Below, one piece after another: positions 25,651 through 33,919 of a DNA stretch of 64,000 nucleotides. Position numbers and translations under genes: made by a program. Positions within the stretch are counted from its first letter, which is position 1. Every line of letters starts with the position of its first letter. A model generated the notes under the pieces. The model ran no database searches. It was not told where the DNA came from and worked only from the letters and a program-made list of their open reading frames with translations. The stretch comes from Streptomyces sp. 2131.1 (GTDB taxonomy: Bacteria; Actinomycetota; Actinomycetes; Streptomycetales; Streptomycetaceae), in the NCBI RefSeq assembly GCF_900105515.1, contig NZ_FNSY01000001.1, forward strand, positions 2,976,001 through 3,040,000, written 5' to 3'.

Positions 25651-25664
25651 AGGCCCCGTGAGGC

Positions 25665-26348
25665 TTACGGGCACAGCCGCTCCACGCGCCACCCGGTGTC
25701 CTTGCCGCCCTCGCGGACGTACCGCAGCCGGTCGTGGAGGCGGTTCTCGTGGCCCTGCCAGAACTCGATCGTGTCGGGGACGACGCGGAAGCCGCCCCAG
25801 TGCGGGGGCGCCGGGACCTTCGCGCCCTCCGGGTAGCGGGCCGACAACTCCTCGTAGCGTGCGGTCAGCTCCTCGCGGCTGCCGATCACCGCCGACTGGT
25901 CGCTCGCCCAGGCGCCGAGCTGGGAGCCGTGCGGGCGGGTGCGGAAGTAGCCGGCGGTCTCCTCGCGGGCGACGCGGGCGGCGGTGCCGGTGACGATGAC
26001 CTGGCGGGCCAGCGGGTGCCAGGGGAAGAGCAGCGAGACGTACGGGTTGGCCGTCAGCTCGCGGCCCTTGCGGGAGCCGTAGTTGGTGAAGAAGACGAAG
26101 CCCCGGGTGTCGTACATCTTCAGCAGGACCGTACGGGAGGAGGGGCGGCCCTCGGGGGTCGCGGTGGAGACCACCATGGCGTTCGGCTCGTGGAGCATGC
26201 CGCCGGCGGCGACCTGCCGGAACCACGCGGCGAACTGGTCCATCGGGTCGGCGGCGAGCGAGTCCTCCGTGAAGGACTCGGAACGGTACTGCTCGCGCAT
26301 CGCGGCCGGATCGGTGGTGGAATCGAAGGAGGAGTCTGCGGTGGGCAC
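25665..26348 (-). CDS. pdxH: Pyridoxamine 5'-phosphate oxidase
   Basis: A 227-aa FMN enzyme that oxidises pyridoxamine/pyridoxine 5'-phosphate to PLP, the last step of vitamin B6 synthesis/salvage. FMN and substrate motifs are present in order: [52 protein letters not shown], and the C-terminal signature [16 protein letters not shown] followed by WRVERLCP. Length fits the family. GTG 26348 is chosen as the first start before TADSSFD, with AGGATGG upstream. It is divergent from the citrate synthase gene. Confidence 0.95.
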   Translation of the reverse strand: MPTADSSFDSTTDPAAMREQYRSESFTEDSLAADPMDQFAAWFRQVAAGGMLHEPNAMVVSTATPEGRPSSRTVLLKMYDTRGFVFFTNYGSRKGRELTANPYVSLLFPWHPLARQVIVTGTAARVAREETAGYFRTRPHGSQLGAWASDQSAVIGSREELTARYEELSARYPEGAKVPAPPHWGGFRVVPDTIEFWQGHENRLHDRLRYVREGGKDTGWRVERLCP

Positions 26349-26513
26349 GGGGCCATCCTGCCGCAGCGGCCGGACGGGCAGGTGGTCCGCCCGCCGTTGC
26401 ACGGGGCACGGGTGGCTGTGCGGGATGTCACCTTCCCGGCCCCGGTGGAACCCGCCAGTATCGGGGGTGGGCCTCCGGGCCCGCCGCAGCCGTCGATCCG
26501 AGGGAGCCGCCTG

Positions 26514-27623
26514 ATGTCCGACTTCGTACCCGGACTCGAAGGAGTCGTCGCGTTCGAGACGGAAATCGCCGAACCCGACAAGGAAGGCGGTTCGCTCCGG
26601 TACCGGGGCGTCGACATCGAGGAACTCGTCGGTCACGTCTCGTTCGGCCATGTGTGGGGGCTGCTGGTCGACGGGGCCTTCAAACCCGGTCTGCCGCCGG
26701 CCGAGCCGTTCCCGATCCCGGTGCACTCCGGTGACATCCGGGTCGACGTGCAGGCCGCGCTGGCGATGCTCGCGCCGGTGTGGGGCCTGAAACCGCTGCT
26801 GGACATCGACGCGGAGACCGCCCGCGAGAACCTGGCGCGGGCCGCCGTCATGGCGCTGTCGTACGTGGCGCAGTCGGCGCGCGGACAGGGCCTGCCGATG
26901 GTCCCGCAGCGCGAGATCGACAAGGCGGAGTCCGTCGTGGAGCGGTTCATGATCCGCTGGCGCGGCGAGCCCGACCCGCGCCATGTGAAGGCCGTCGACG
27001 CGTACTGGACGTCCGCCGCCGAGCACGGCATGAACGCCTCCACGTTCACCGCCCGGGTCATCGCCTCCACCGGCGCCGACGTGGCCGCCGCGCTGTCCGG
27101 CGCGGTGGGCGCCATGTCGGGCCCGCTGCACGGCGGCGCCCCGTCCCGGGTACTCGGCATGATCGAGGAGATCGAGCGGACCGGCGACGCCACGGCGTAC
27201 GTGAAGAAGGCCCTGGACCGGGGCGAGCGGCTGATGGGATTCGGCCACCGCGTCTACCGGGCCGAGGACCCGCGCGCCCGGGTGCTGCGGCGTACCGCCG
27301 AGGAGCTGGGCGCGCCCCGCTACGAGGTGGCGCGGGCGCTGGAGAAGGCCGCGCTGGAGGAGCTGCACGCGCGCCGCCCGGACCGGGTCCTGGCGACGAA
27401 CGTGGAGTTCTGGGCGGCGATCATGCTGGACTTCGCCGAGGTCCCGGCGCACATGTTCACGTCGATGTTCACGTGTGCCCGTACGGCGGGCTGGTCGGCG
27501 CACATCCTGGAGCAGAAGCGGACGGGTCGCCTGGTGCGCCCGTCGGCCCGTTACGTGGGCCCGGGGCCGCGCAGCCCGCGCGAGATCGACGGGTTCGACG
27601 AGCTGGCGGACCTGGGGAACTGA
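26514..27623 (+). CDS. Citrate synthase (type II-like 'citrate synthase 2')
   Basis: A 369-aa enzyme condensing oxaloacetate and acetyl-CoA (or a methyl homologue such as propionyl-CoA). Hallmarks include [20 protein letters not shown], the active-site His in [33 protein letters not shown] with the second His, and [18 protein letters not shown] with the conserved Arg and Asp. Streptomyces has several citrate synthases; this short paralogue is usually annotated citrate synthase 2. CGAGGGAG precedes ATG 26514. Whether it is a true citrate or 2-methylcitrate synthase cannot be told from sequence alone. Confidence 0.92.
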   Translation: MSDFVPGLEGVVAFETEIAEPDKEGGSLRYRGVDIEELVGHVSFGHVWGLLVDGAFKPGLPPAEPFPIPVHSGDIRVDVQAALAMLAPVWGLKPLLDIDAETARENLARAAVMALSYVAQSARGQGLPMVPQREIDKAESVVERFMIRWRGEPDPRHVKAVDAYWTSAAEHGMNASTFTARVIASTGADVAAALSGAVGAMSGPLHGGAPSRVLGMIEEIERTGDATAYVKKALDRGERLMGFGHRVYRAEDPRARVLRRTAEELGAPRYEVARALEKAALEELHARRPDRVLATNVEFWAAIMLDFAEVPAHMFTSMFTCARTAGWSAHILEQKRTGRLVRPSARYVGPGPRSPREIDGFDELADLGN

Positions 27624-27649
27624 GCGGGCGGCGTCCGGCGCCCTCCGGG

Positions 27650-28195
27650 TCAGGCGCGGTCGAGCGCCCAGGTCTGGAGGGCGTACGGGCGCCCCTTCTC
27701 CTCGCCCTCGATGAGGGGGACGCCGAGCAGCCGGAAGCCGGTCGCGGTGGCGACGGCGACGCTGGCCGCGTTCTCCGGTTCCAGCTCCAGGATGACCCGT
27801 TCCGCGTCCAGCTCCTCGAAGGCGTACGCGGCCATCACGCGCACCGCCCGGCCGGCGAGCCCCTGCCCGCGGTGGGCGGGGCCGACCGCGTATCCGAGTT
27901 CCGTGCCCTCGGGGGCGCGCCGCAGCATGACCTCGCCGAGCGGGGCCCCGCCGTCCAGGGTGATCGCGAGCAGGACGGCCGTGCCGTCGGCCCGCAGCTG
28001 CCGGGCCCTGTCGAGCCGTGCGCGGGCGGCGGCGTCGTCGAACGGGGAGACGATCGGCGTCCAGTACGCGATGTCCGGGTGGTCGAACAGCTCCGGCATC
28101 GCGGCGAGGTCGTCCTCGGTCCAGTCGCGCAGTACGAGCCCTTCGCCCGTGAGTTCGACGTGCTCGGGAAAGGGGGGCGTGGCGCTGCTGCTCAT
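27650..28195 (-). CDS. GNAT family N-acetyltransferase (RimJ/RimL-like)
   Basis: A 181-aa acetyltransferase. The N-terminal [20 protein letters not shown] is typical of the RimJ/RimL group. The acetyl-CoA-binding motif A is [20 protein letters not shown], followed by the [20 protein letters not shown] block. Substrate may be a protein N-terminus, an amino acid or a small amine; it cannot be predicted. ATG 28195 has only a weak SD. It is convergent with citrate synthase and divergent from the lipoprotein gene. Confidence 0.85.
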   Translation of the reverse strand: MSSSATPPFPEHVELTGEGLVLRDWTEDDLAAMPELFDHPDIAYWTPIVSPFDDAAARARLDRARQLRADGTAVLLAITLDGGAPLGEVMLRRAPEGTELGYAVGPAHRGQGLAGRAVRVMAAYAFEELDAERVILELEPENAASVAVATATGFRLLGVPLIEGEEKGRPYALQTWALDRA

Positions 28196-28304
28196 GCTGC
28201 GGACCCTATCCGTGCGTTCCCCTGACACCAAGGCGTTTCCTGCGCCACACTCTGGCTCCCGGACCGTGACAGACCGGTCCGTACCAGGGGAAGACGGGGC
28301 GCAC

Positions 28305-28877
28305 ATGCTCGACGACATGCGGCAGTTGGGGAAGTTCGTACGAAGACGGGACGTGCTCAGGTACGGCGGGATCGGCCTGATCACGGTCGCCCTGGCGGCC
28401 TGCGGCCGGGACAAAAACTCCGACGGTCCGACGGATGCCCCCGGGGCGGAGGGCCGCCCGGCCCCCGGGCCGTCGGTGACCGGGGCGGCGGTCGCGGCCT
28501 TCGCGCGCGGCACCTGGAACCTCTCGTACGAGCCGCAGGGGCAGGCCAACTACGAGTACAGGCGGATCGAGATCACGGGGAACCGCTGGAGCCTGGACGG
28601 GGACGACGAGAGCGGCTCGTTCGAGGTCGCCGGGAGCGGTCTCGTGGTCCGCATGGACGGCCGGGACACGGACAACGTCTGGGCCGCTTCCGGCCTGCCC
28701 GCCGCGGTCGGCGACGAGGCCGCGCTCACCCTCCAGTGGGGCCATGACACGGAGTCGGGCCTCGATGACGGCCTTCCGCCGGACACGACACCGGACCCGC
28801 TGCCGGTGGTGTGGGACGGGAAGACGCTGCGGATCCGTACGAAGGACGGCTTGCGTATCACGGCGGTACGGGCCTGA
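28305..28877 (+). CDS. Tat-type small lipoprotein, unknown function
   Basis: A 190-aa protein. The signal region has KFVRRRDVLRYGGIGLITVA, a twin-arginine-like RRRD motif, followed by LAAC as lipobox with Cys near residue 33. So it is probably exported by the Tat system and lipid-anchored. The mature part is low-complexity P/G/A and then a roughly 110-residue beta domain (GTWNLSYEPQGQANYEYRRI, ITGNRWSLDGDDES) like lipocalin-type domains in Streptomyces. GACGGGG lies upstream of ATG 28305; ATG 28317 is an alternative. It is convergent with the TetR gene. Confidence 0.72.
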   Translation: MLDDMRQLGKFVRRRDVLRYGGIGLITVALAACGRDKNSDGPTDAPGAEGRPAPGPSVTGAAVAAFARGTWNLSYEPQGQANYEYRRIEITGNRWSLDGDDESGSFEVAGSGLVVRMDGRDTDNVWAASGLPAAVGDEAALTLQWGHDTESGLDDGLPPDTTPDPLPVVWDGKTLRIRTKDGLRITAVRA

Positions 28878-28902
28878 GCGGCTTGCCTCGGCCCGGCGCC
28901 GC

Positions 28903-29499
28903 TCAGCCCAGCGCCTCGTCCAGGAGCTCCGCCCATTGGGCGACCACCTTGCGGCGGCGGGCGGTGTCGTCGGTGAGGACGTTGGCGAGGCCGAGTCCGC
29001 GGGCCATGTCGAGCAGCCCCTGCACGGTCTCGCGGACGCCGGGCCTGGTCTCGTCGGCGCGCAGGAGGTTGACGGCGATGCGGTGGGTCTCGCGGCCGAC
29101 GCGCGCCTCCAGCTCCGTGACGCGCGGGCGCAGTTGCTCCTCGTTGGAGGCGGCGACCCAGAGCTGGAGGGCGGCGCGGAAGAGGGGCCCGGTGTAGAGG
29201 TCGACCAGGGCGGCGACGACGGCGGCGCGGTCCTGGTCGGGGACGGCGCGCAGGGCGGCGGAGCGTTCCTCGGCGACGTACTCGACGGCGGCGGTGAACA
29301 GGTCCTCGCGGGTCGGGAAGTGGTGCTGGGCCGCGCCGCGCGAGACGCCGGCCCGTTCGGCGACGACGGCGACGGTGGACCCGGCCCAGCCGTGTTCGGC
29401 GAGGCAGGCGACCGCGGCCTCCAGGAGGCGCCGGCGGGTGGCGCGGCTGCGGTCCTGTTTGGGGCCGGGGCTGCTGCCGCCCGGAGTCACAACACCCAT
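28903..29499 (-). CDS. TetR-family regulator, partner of the acyl-CoA catabolic regulon
   Basis: A 198-aa repressor. HTH is RATRRRLLEAAVACLAEHGW followed by STVAVVAERAGVSRGAAQHH (about residues 18-60); a variable ligand domain follows. The start overlaps the end of the enoyl-CoA hydratase gene (ATG 29499 or GTG 29490, giving a 13- or 4-bp overlap), so it is cotranscribed as its second gene. The only operator-like repeat upstream (30281-30308) recurs before the carboxylase operon at 48364, so this TetR is the natural candidate regulator of both. Ligand probably an acyl-CoA (inference). Confidence 0.88.
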   Translation of the reverse strand: MGVVTPGGSSPGPKQDRSRATRRRLLEAAVACLAEHGWAGSTVAVVAERAGVSRGAAQHHFPTREDLFTAAVEYVAEERSAALRAVPDQDRAAVVAALVDLYTGPLFRAALQLWVAASNEEQLRPRVTELEARVGRETHRIAVNLLRADETRPGVRETVQGLLDMARGLGLANVLTDDTARRRKVVAQWAELLDEALG

Positions 29500-30224
29500 G
29501 CGGGGTCCCGTCGTTCGAGGAAGGCCGTCATCCCCTCCCGGGCCTCGTCGGAGGCGAAGAGGCGGGCGGAGCGGGCGATGAGGTCTTCGGCGTGCTGGTC
29601 GAAACTCTGCAGCACAGTAGCCGTGACCAGCGCCTTGGAGGCCGCCAGCCCCTGCGGCGAGGCCCGGCGCAGCCCGTCGAGTACGGGCGCGAGCGCGTCG
29701 TCGACGTCCTCGGCGGCCAGGGTGACCAGCCCGATCCGCTCGGCCTCCTCCACGTCGAAGCGCTCGCCGGTCAGGTAGTACCGCCCGGCGGCCCGGGGGT
29801 CGATGCGCGGGATGAGCGGCATCGAGATGACGGCGGGCGCGAGCCCGAGCCGTGACTCGGTGAGCGCGAAGGACGCCCCGAAGCCGGCGACCGCGATGTC
29901 GCACGCCCCCAGCAGCCCGAGCCCCCCGGCCCGGACGTGCCCGGTGACCCGGGCGACGACGGGCTTCGGCAGGGCGACGATCCGCCGCATGAGGGCGACG
30001 AACGCGTGCGGATCGGCCGGGGCGCGGAGGTCGGCGCCCGCGCAGAAGGTGGTGCCGGTGTGGGTGAGCACGACGGCCCGCACGGAGGCGTCGCCCGCGC
30101 ACGCCTCCAGCGCGTCGGCCAGCTCGGCGACGAGCCCCGCACTGAGGGCGTTGCGGTTGGCGGGCGAGTCGAGCGTGAGGGTGGTGACGCCGCGGTCGTG
30201 GACGGGCGGTGCGAGGTGACTCAT
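29487..30224 (-). CDS. Enoyl-CoA hydratase/isomerase family protein
   Basis: A 245-aa crotonase. LDSPANRNALSAGLVAELAD opens the fold. The oxyanion-hole segments are TFCAGADLRAP and GHVRAGGLGLLGACDIAVAG; the glutamate expected at the second catalytic position lies in FALTESRLGLAPAVISMPLI. The substrate could be an isohexenylglutaconyl- or methylglutaconyl-type CoA given its shared operator with a carboxylase/AtuA operon (inference). GAAGGAGAG precedes ATG 30224. It is the promoter-proximal gene of a two-gene operon with the TetR regulator. Confidence 0.88.
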   Translation of the reverse strand: MSHLAPPVHDRGVTTLTLDSPANRNALSAGLVAELADALEACAGDASVRAVVLTHTGTTFCAGADLRAPADPHAFVALMRRIVALPKPVVARVTGHVRAGGLGLLGACDIAVAGFGASFALTESRLGLAPAVISMPLIPRIDPRAAGRYYLTGERFDVEEAERIGLVTLAAEDVDDALAPVLDGLRRASPQGLAASKALVTATVLQSFDQHAEDLIARSARLFASDEAREGMTAFLERRDPAWVL

Positions 30225-30280
30225 CCGCGTGCTCTCCTTCTCGGCCGGCATGTGGGGACGAGGGTGGCACCGAGGGCAAG

Positions 30281-30308
30281 AACAATCAAGCGTGCTTGCA
30301 TGATTTTG
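30281..30308. promoter_or_regulatory. Operator copy 1 (CAAGCGTGCTTG core) upstream of the hydratase-tetR operon
   Basis: A 28-bp element with CAAGCGTGCTTG palindromic core flanked by AAT and GCATGATT, lying 57-84 bp upstream of the start at 30224. It is identical to the element at 48364-48390 at 26 of 27 aligned bases, the change being a single G/A in the core. Strong candidate TetR binding site. Confidence 0.75.
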
Positions 30309-30328
30309 GGTTGCCGGCATCCGTGAGG

Positions 30329-31186
30329 CTAGTCGGCGGCGTGCGCGCGGTCCGCGGTGACCAGCCACGACGTGCTGCGCAGCCGGACCGCACCGTCCGC
30401 CGCCTCGTGGGTGCGGAGGTGGTCCGCAAGGGCTTCGCGGGCGCGGGTGCGGGACGTGGCGTCGGCCTGCTGCATCAGGTGGCGGCCGGGGCCCGTGCCC
30501 AGCAGGAAGTCCGCCGCGTCCTCGGCGTCCGTGCCCCAGGTCCCGTACGCCTGGTCCTCGTCGACGGCGATACGGGAGAAGCCCGCCGCCGTGAGGATCT
30601 CGCGGACGCGGTCCGGGGCGGACAAGGAGAACATGCCCGGCAGTCCGGGCCGGCCGAAGTCGCCGACCGGAAGGAAGTCGCGGAGGGTGGCCATCGCCGT
30701 CACCCAGTCGTTGAGCGCGGCGTCGGCCGGGCAGACGAAGGCGAGGCGCCCGCCGGGGCGCAGGGAGCGGGCGACGTTGCCGAAGGCCGCTTCGGGGTCG
30801 GCGAAGAACATCACCCCGTAGCGGCTGATCGCCGAGTCGAACGTGCCCGGCTCCAGGGGGTGCGTCTGGGCGTCGCCCCGTATGAAGGTCGCGTTGCCGA
30901 CGCCCTCCCGCTCCGCGCACGCCCGCGCCTCGGCCAGCATCGGCCCGGACAGGTCGAGGCCCGTCGCGCTCCCCCGGGGCGCCCGGAGGGCGGCGAGGCG
31001 TGTGGTCTGCCCGGTGCCGCAGCCGAGGTCGAGGGTGCGGTGGCCCTCGGTGATGCGGGCGGCGTCGAGGAGGGGGCCGTTGAAGCCGCCGTTGACGGCG
31101 TTCCAGCGGTCCTGGTTGCGGGCCCAGTGGGTGCCTTCGGGGCCGTTCCACGCCTGCGCCTGCTCGGTGTTGACGATCTCGGACAT
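30329..31186 (-). CDS. SAM-dependent methyltransferase, class I
   Basis: A 285-aa enzyme. Motif I TLDLGCGTGQTTRLAALRAP (about 44-60), motif II ATGLDLSGPMLAEARA, and post-I GVMFFADPEAAFGNVARSLR and RPGGRLAFVCP are clear. It is the UbiE/'methyltransf_11-25' type acting on small molecules; substrate unknown. AGGAGG precedes ATG 31186. It is divergent from a TetR gene, and two 14-bp palindromes lie between them, so it is probably that regulator's target. Confidence 0.87.
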   Translation of the reverse strand: MSEIVNTEQAQAWNGPEGTHWARNQDRWNAVNGGFNGPLLDAARITEGHRTLDLGCGTGQTTRLAALRAPRGSATGLDLSGPMLAEARACAEREGVGNATFIRGDAQTHPLEPGTFDSAISRYGVMFFADPEAAFGNVARSLRPGGRLAFVCPADAALNDWVTAMATLRDFLPVGDFGRPGLPGMFSLSAPDRVREILTAAGFSRIAVDEDQAYGTWGTDAEDAADFLLGTGPGRHLMQQADATSRTRAREALADHLRTHEAADGAVRLRSTSWLVTADRAHAAD

Positions 31187-31214
31187 GGGTGCCTCCTGGG
31201 GTGGGCGCCGGGAA

Positions 31215-31249
31215 TGGGCGTAGGCCCAAACAGTATGGGCGTGCGCCCA
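31215..31249. promoter_or_regulatory. Tandem palindromic operators between methyltransferase and tetR
   Basis: TGGGCGTAGGCCCA (31215-31228) and TGGGCGTGCGCCCA (31236-31249) are two copies of one 14-bp palindrome, the first imperfect, with centres 21 bp apart (two helical turns). They lie in the 137-bp divergent gap and would control both promoters. Confidence 0.7.
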
Positions 31250-31323
31250 AACCCGCAATCCCGGTTACCATCCACAGCGGTCGCGCCCACGAGGGGCGGA
31301 GCCGACGGAACGGAAGAAGGCCC

Positions 31324-31908
31324 ATGTCACCGCGTGGAGTGGCGACGCCGGACGTGCGCGAGCGGCTGTTCGCGGCGGCCGAGCGCGTCGTGGAGAGGGA
31401 CGGGCCCGGCGCGCTGACCAGCCGGGCCGTCACGACGGAGGCGGGCTGCGCCAAAGGGCTTCTGCACACGCACTTCGCGGGGCTCGACGAGTTCGTGGCG
31501 GAGCTGTGCCTGGACCGGTTCGCCCGCACGGCCGCCAAGGCCCGGGCGCTGCCGGAACTCGCCGGGCAGGGCACCGTGCCGGAGAACCTGGAGGCCGTCG
31601 TCCTCGCCCTGTTCGCTTCCGGCGGCCCCGCGATCTCGGGCCTCGCCATGACCCGCCCCGCCGCCACGATCCGCGTCCGCGAGGCCCTGGAGGCCGGCGC
31701 CCCGGGCTTCACGGCGATCCAGGAGGCGATCACGGACTACCTCGTGGACGAGCAGGGCCGGGGCAGGGTGCCGTCGGCGGTGGACGCCCCCACGGCCGCC
31801 CTCGCGCTCGTCGGCACCGCGCACCACCTCCTGATGACGACCTGGCCGGGCGCCCCGGACCCCCGGCCGGCGATGACACGGCTGGTGGCGGCGCTGGTGG
31901 TGGGCTGA
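31324..31908 (+). CDS. TetR-family transcriptional regulator
   Basis: A 194-aa repressor. HTH residues are VRERLFAAAERVVERDGPGA and LTSRAVTTEAGCAKGLLHTH, followed by the FAGLDEFVAELCLDRF motif typical of TetR recognition helix boundaries, then a helical ligand domain. GGAAGAAGG precedes ATG 31324. It is divergent from the methyltransferase and convergent, with a 4-bp gap, with the cupin gene. The two palindromes in the divergent gap suggest autoregulation. The inducer is unknown. Confidence 0.87.
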   Translation: MSPRGVATPDVRERLFAAAERVVERDGPGALTSRAVTTEAGCAKGLLHTHFAGLDEFVAELCLDRFARTAAKARALPELAGQGTVPENLEAVVLALFASGGPAISGLAMTRPAATIRVREALEAGAPGFTAIQEAITDYLVDEQGRGRVPSAVDAPTAALALVGTAHHLLMTTWPGAPDPRPAMTRLVAALVVG

Positions 31909-31912
31909 GGAG

Positions 31913-32410
31913 CTACGGCGTGTCCGGAAAGTCCTCCACGAAGTAGCTGTCGTGGCGGATGCGGAACTCCTTGAGCTCCTCCCCTCCCCGCTGTGCCATC
32001 TCCGCGACCTGCTCGAAGTACTCCTCGCGCGGCCCGCCCGGGGTGAAGAGGAGGAGCATCGACGCGGGGTCCGGGGAGGCGTTCCTGAAGGCGTGCAGGC
32101 CGCCCACGGGCACGTACAGGAAGTCGCCCGGACGGCACGTGACCCAGCGCTCGCCGTCGAAGATGGTCACCTCGCCGTCGAGGACGTAGAACGACTCCGA
32201 GATGGCGCGGTGGAAGTGGGTGCTGGGCCCGGGCGCCTTCGGCCCCATCTCCACCTTGTAGAGGCCGAATTCGCCGTCCGTCCGGGCCCCGGTCGCCAGG
32301 TAGTGCGTGGCGCCGTTGGCCGACGAGATCTCGGGCGGCGCGCTCACGGGCCGGTAGGTGGCGTTGATCTCGCCCTTCTCACCGAGGTAACGGGGTTCGG
32401 GGTACGACAT
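31913..32410 (-). CDS. Cupin-domain protein
   Basis: A 165-aa single-domain cupin. Motif 1 is THFHRAISESFYVLDGEVTI with metal-binding His/Glu (H-x-H...E), and motif 2 is CRPGDFLYVPVGGLHAFRNA with His. The sequence around (SSANGATHYLATG) matches a widespread actinobacterial quercetinase-like cupin family of unknown substrate. GGGAG precedes ATG 32410. A dioxygenase or isomerase role is possible. Confidence 0.82.
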   Translation of the reverse strand: MSYPEPRYLGEKGEINATYRPVSAPPEISSANGATHYLATGARTDGEFGLYKVEMGPKAPGPSTHFHRAISESFYVLDGEVTIFDGERWVTCRPGDFLYVPVGGLHAFRNASPDPASMLLLFTPGGPREEYFEQVAEMAQRGGEELKEFRIRHDSYFVEDFPDTP

Positions 32411-32478
32411 GGCTGCTCCCGCTCGTAGGGCGGCACGCCTTCGGTACGGCGCGCCGGGCATACGTAGACCGTGCTCCC

Positions 32479-32670
32479 TCAAGCTTGGTTGAGGTCAAGC
32501 GCGGGCCGGCCGCCGCGCCACAGCACCTCCGGCGTCGGGACCGGCGCCGCGGCCATCGCCGCCGCCTCGGCCCCGATCCGCGCCGGGTCGGCGTCCACCT
32601 TCAGGAGCATGTCACCGACGCGCAGGGTCGTGCGCTCGGAGTGGGCGACGACGACCTCGACCTCATCCAT
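32479..32670 (-). pseudogene. Truncated aminoglycoside phosphotransferase-like gene (N-terminal 63 aa)
   Basis: The 63 residues from ATG 32670, MDEVEVVVAHSERTTLRVGD then DADPARIGAEAAAM and APVPTPEVLW, are the very N-terminus of the APH/choline-kinase fold (beta-strands up to the lysine-like K in LLKVD). The frame then ends as RGGRPALDLNQA. The remaining roughly 200 residues, including Brenner and DFG-like motifs, are absent. It cannot be an active kinase. It sits in a block with other broken genes. Confidence 0.65.
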
Positions 32671-32765
32671 GGCGCCCAGTGTTCCGGTCAACGACCGTGG
32701 GCCGCAGCCGGTTTGTCCGCGCGGCCCGCCTCGGCCCCGACTGGAACCCCTACCGCCCCCTCGCG

Positions 32766-33743
32766 TCACCGCCCGAGCGGCCCCGCCCCCGTCGCCGCGA
32801 CGGACAGCTCCCACAGCCGCGCCGCACCCTCGGGATCGACCGCGTACGCACGGACGCCCCCTTCGTCCATGGGCGTACCCGGCGCGGAGACGGAGGCGAT
32901 CTCGCAGTCCTCCAGATAGACCCCGCCCCGGTCCGCCAGCAGTGGCGAGGTGGCCGCCCACAGACCGGTCGCGGCTCCCTGCGAGGCCGCCTTGAAGCCC
33001 TCGCCGACCACGTTGCCGTGCGCGTCCACCCAGCCCAGGTCGATCTGCTCCTGGAGCTCCATCTCCCGTTGCAGCCCGGTGATGATCTTGCCGGGGTGCA
33101 GCGGGAAGGCCCGGACGCCGTCCTCGCGGCCGAGGGCGTCGAGGTGGACGGCGAAGAGCACGTTGGCCGTCTTGGACTGGCCGTACGCCGCCCACTTGTC
33201 GTATCCGGTACGGAAGTGCGGGTCGTGCCACCGGATGTCGGTGAGCGTGTGGCCGGCGGAGCTGTTCACGACGACGCGGGCGCCGTCGGGGGCGGCGGCG
33301 AGCAGCGGGTACAGCTCGCAGGCGAGGACGAAGTGCCCGAAGTGGTTGGTCGCGAGCTGGCTCTCCCAGCCGGGCCCGACGCGCCGTTCCGGGGTGGCCA
33401 TGACACCGGCGACCGCCATCAGCAGGTCGAGCCGGGGCAGCGCCTCGCGGATGTGCGCGGCCGCCGCCCGTACGGTCCCGGGGTCGGCCAGGTCCATGGG
33501 GACGACCTCGGTGTCGCCGGGCACGTCGGCGAGGGCGGCGCGGGCGACATCGGGTCGCCGCGCCGGGACGACCACCCGTGCCCCGGCGGCCGCGAGCGCC
33601 CGGGTCGTTTCGAGGCCGAGCCCGGAGTAGCCCCCGGTCACGACGGCGTTCCGGCCGGAGAGGCCGCGCCCGGCGGTGACCTCGTCGGCGGTGGTGGCGG
33701 CGGAGAAGGGCGAGCCGAGCGGCTGCTGATCGGTGCGGTTCAT
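32766..33743 (-). CDS. Short-chain dehydrogenase (retinol-dehydrogenase/protochlorophyllide reductase-like)
   Basis: A 325-aa SDR. The NADP-binding TGGYSGLG motif (about 38-45), LAAAGARVVVPARRPD, the DLADPGTVR segment, NSSAG with the catalytic Ser, and YGQSKTANV (Tyr-x3-Lys) are all present. Length and FHPHFRTG-like segments fit the RDH/WWOX branch acting on lipophilic or small aldehydes/ketones. The promoter is of MerR type and seems to give a leaderless mRNA starting at or near ATG 33743. It is divergent from an AraC regulator at 33920. Confidence 0.87.
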   Translation of the reverse strand: MNRTDQQPLGSPFSAATTADEVTAGRGLSGRNAVVTGGYSGLGLETTRALAAAGARVVVPARRPDVARAALADVPGDTEVVPMDLADPGTVRAAAAHIREALPRLDLLMAVAGVMATPERRVGPGWESQLATNHFGHFVLACELYPLLAAAPDGARVVVNSSAGHTLTDIRWHDPHFRTGYDKWAAYGQSKTANVLFAVHLDALGREDGVRAFPLHPGKIITGLQREMELQEQIDLGWVDAHGNVVGEGFKAASQGAATGLWAATSPLLADRGGVYLEDCEIASVSAPGTPMDEGGVRAYAVDPEGAARLWELSVAATGAGPLGR

Positions 33744-33750
33744 GACGGCG

Positions 33751-33786
33751 ACGGTACGAGCTGGAGTGCGCTCCAGCTCAAGTCCG
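33751..33786 (-). promoter_or_regulatory. MerR-type promoter with perfect 9-bp palindrome in a 19-bp spacer
   Basis: Reading leftward: TTGAGC, a 19-bp spacer, then TACCGT, with ATG 33743 7 nt later. The perfect inverted repeat GAGCTGGAG-tgcg-CTCCAGCTC (33758-33779) covers the spacer. A 19-bp spacer bridged by a palindrome is the hallmark of MerR-family activated promoters, and the short distance to ATG implies a leaderless transcript. No merR gene is nearby. Confidence 0.65.
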
Positions 33787-33919
33787 GCATTCGGGACCGC
33801 CCACGACACGCCGGGCGCCCGCCCCCGATCTCCTTGCCGCACCGCACACCGCAACCGCACAGTTGTGCGGCTCCGCACGGGCGGGGCGTCGGGGAGCGGT
33901 ACGGCAACGGGGGCTGGCG

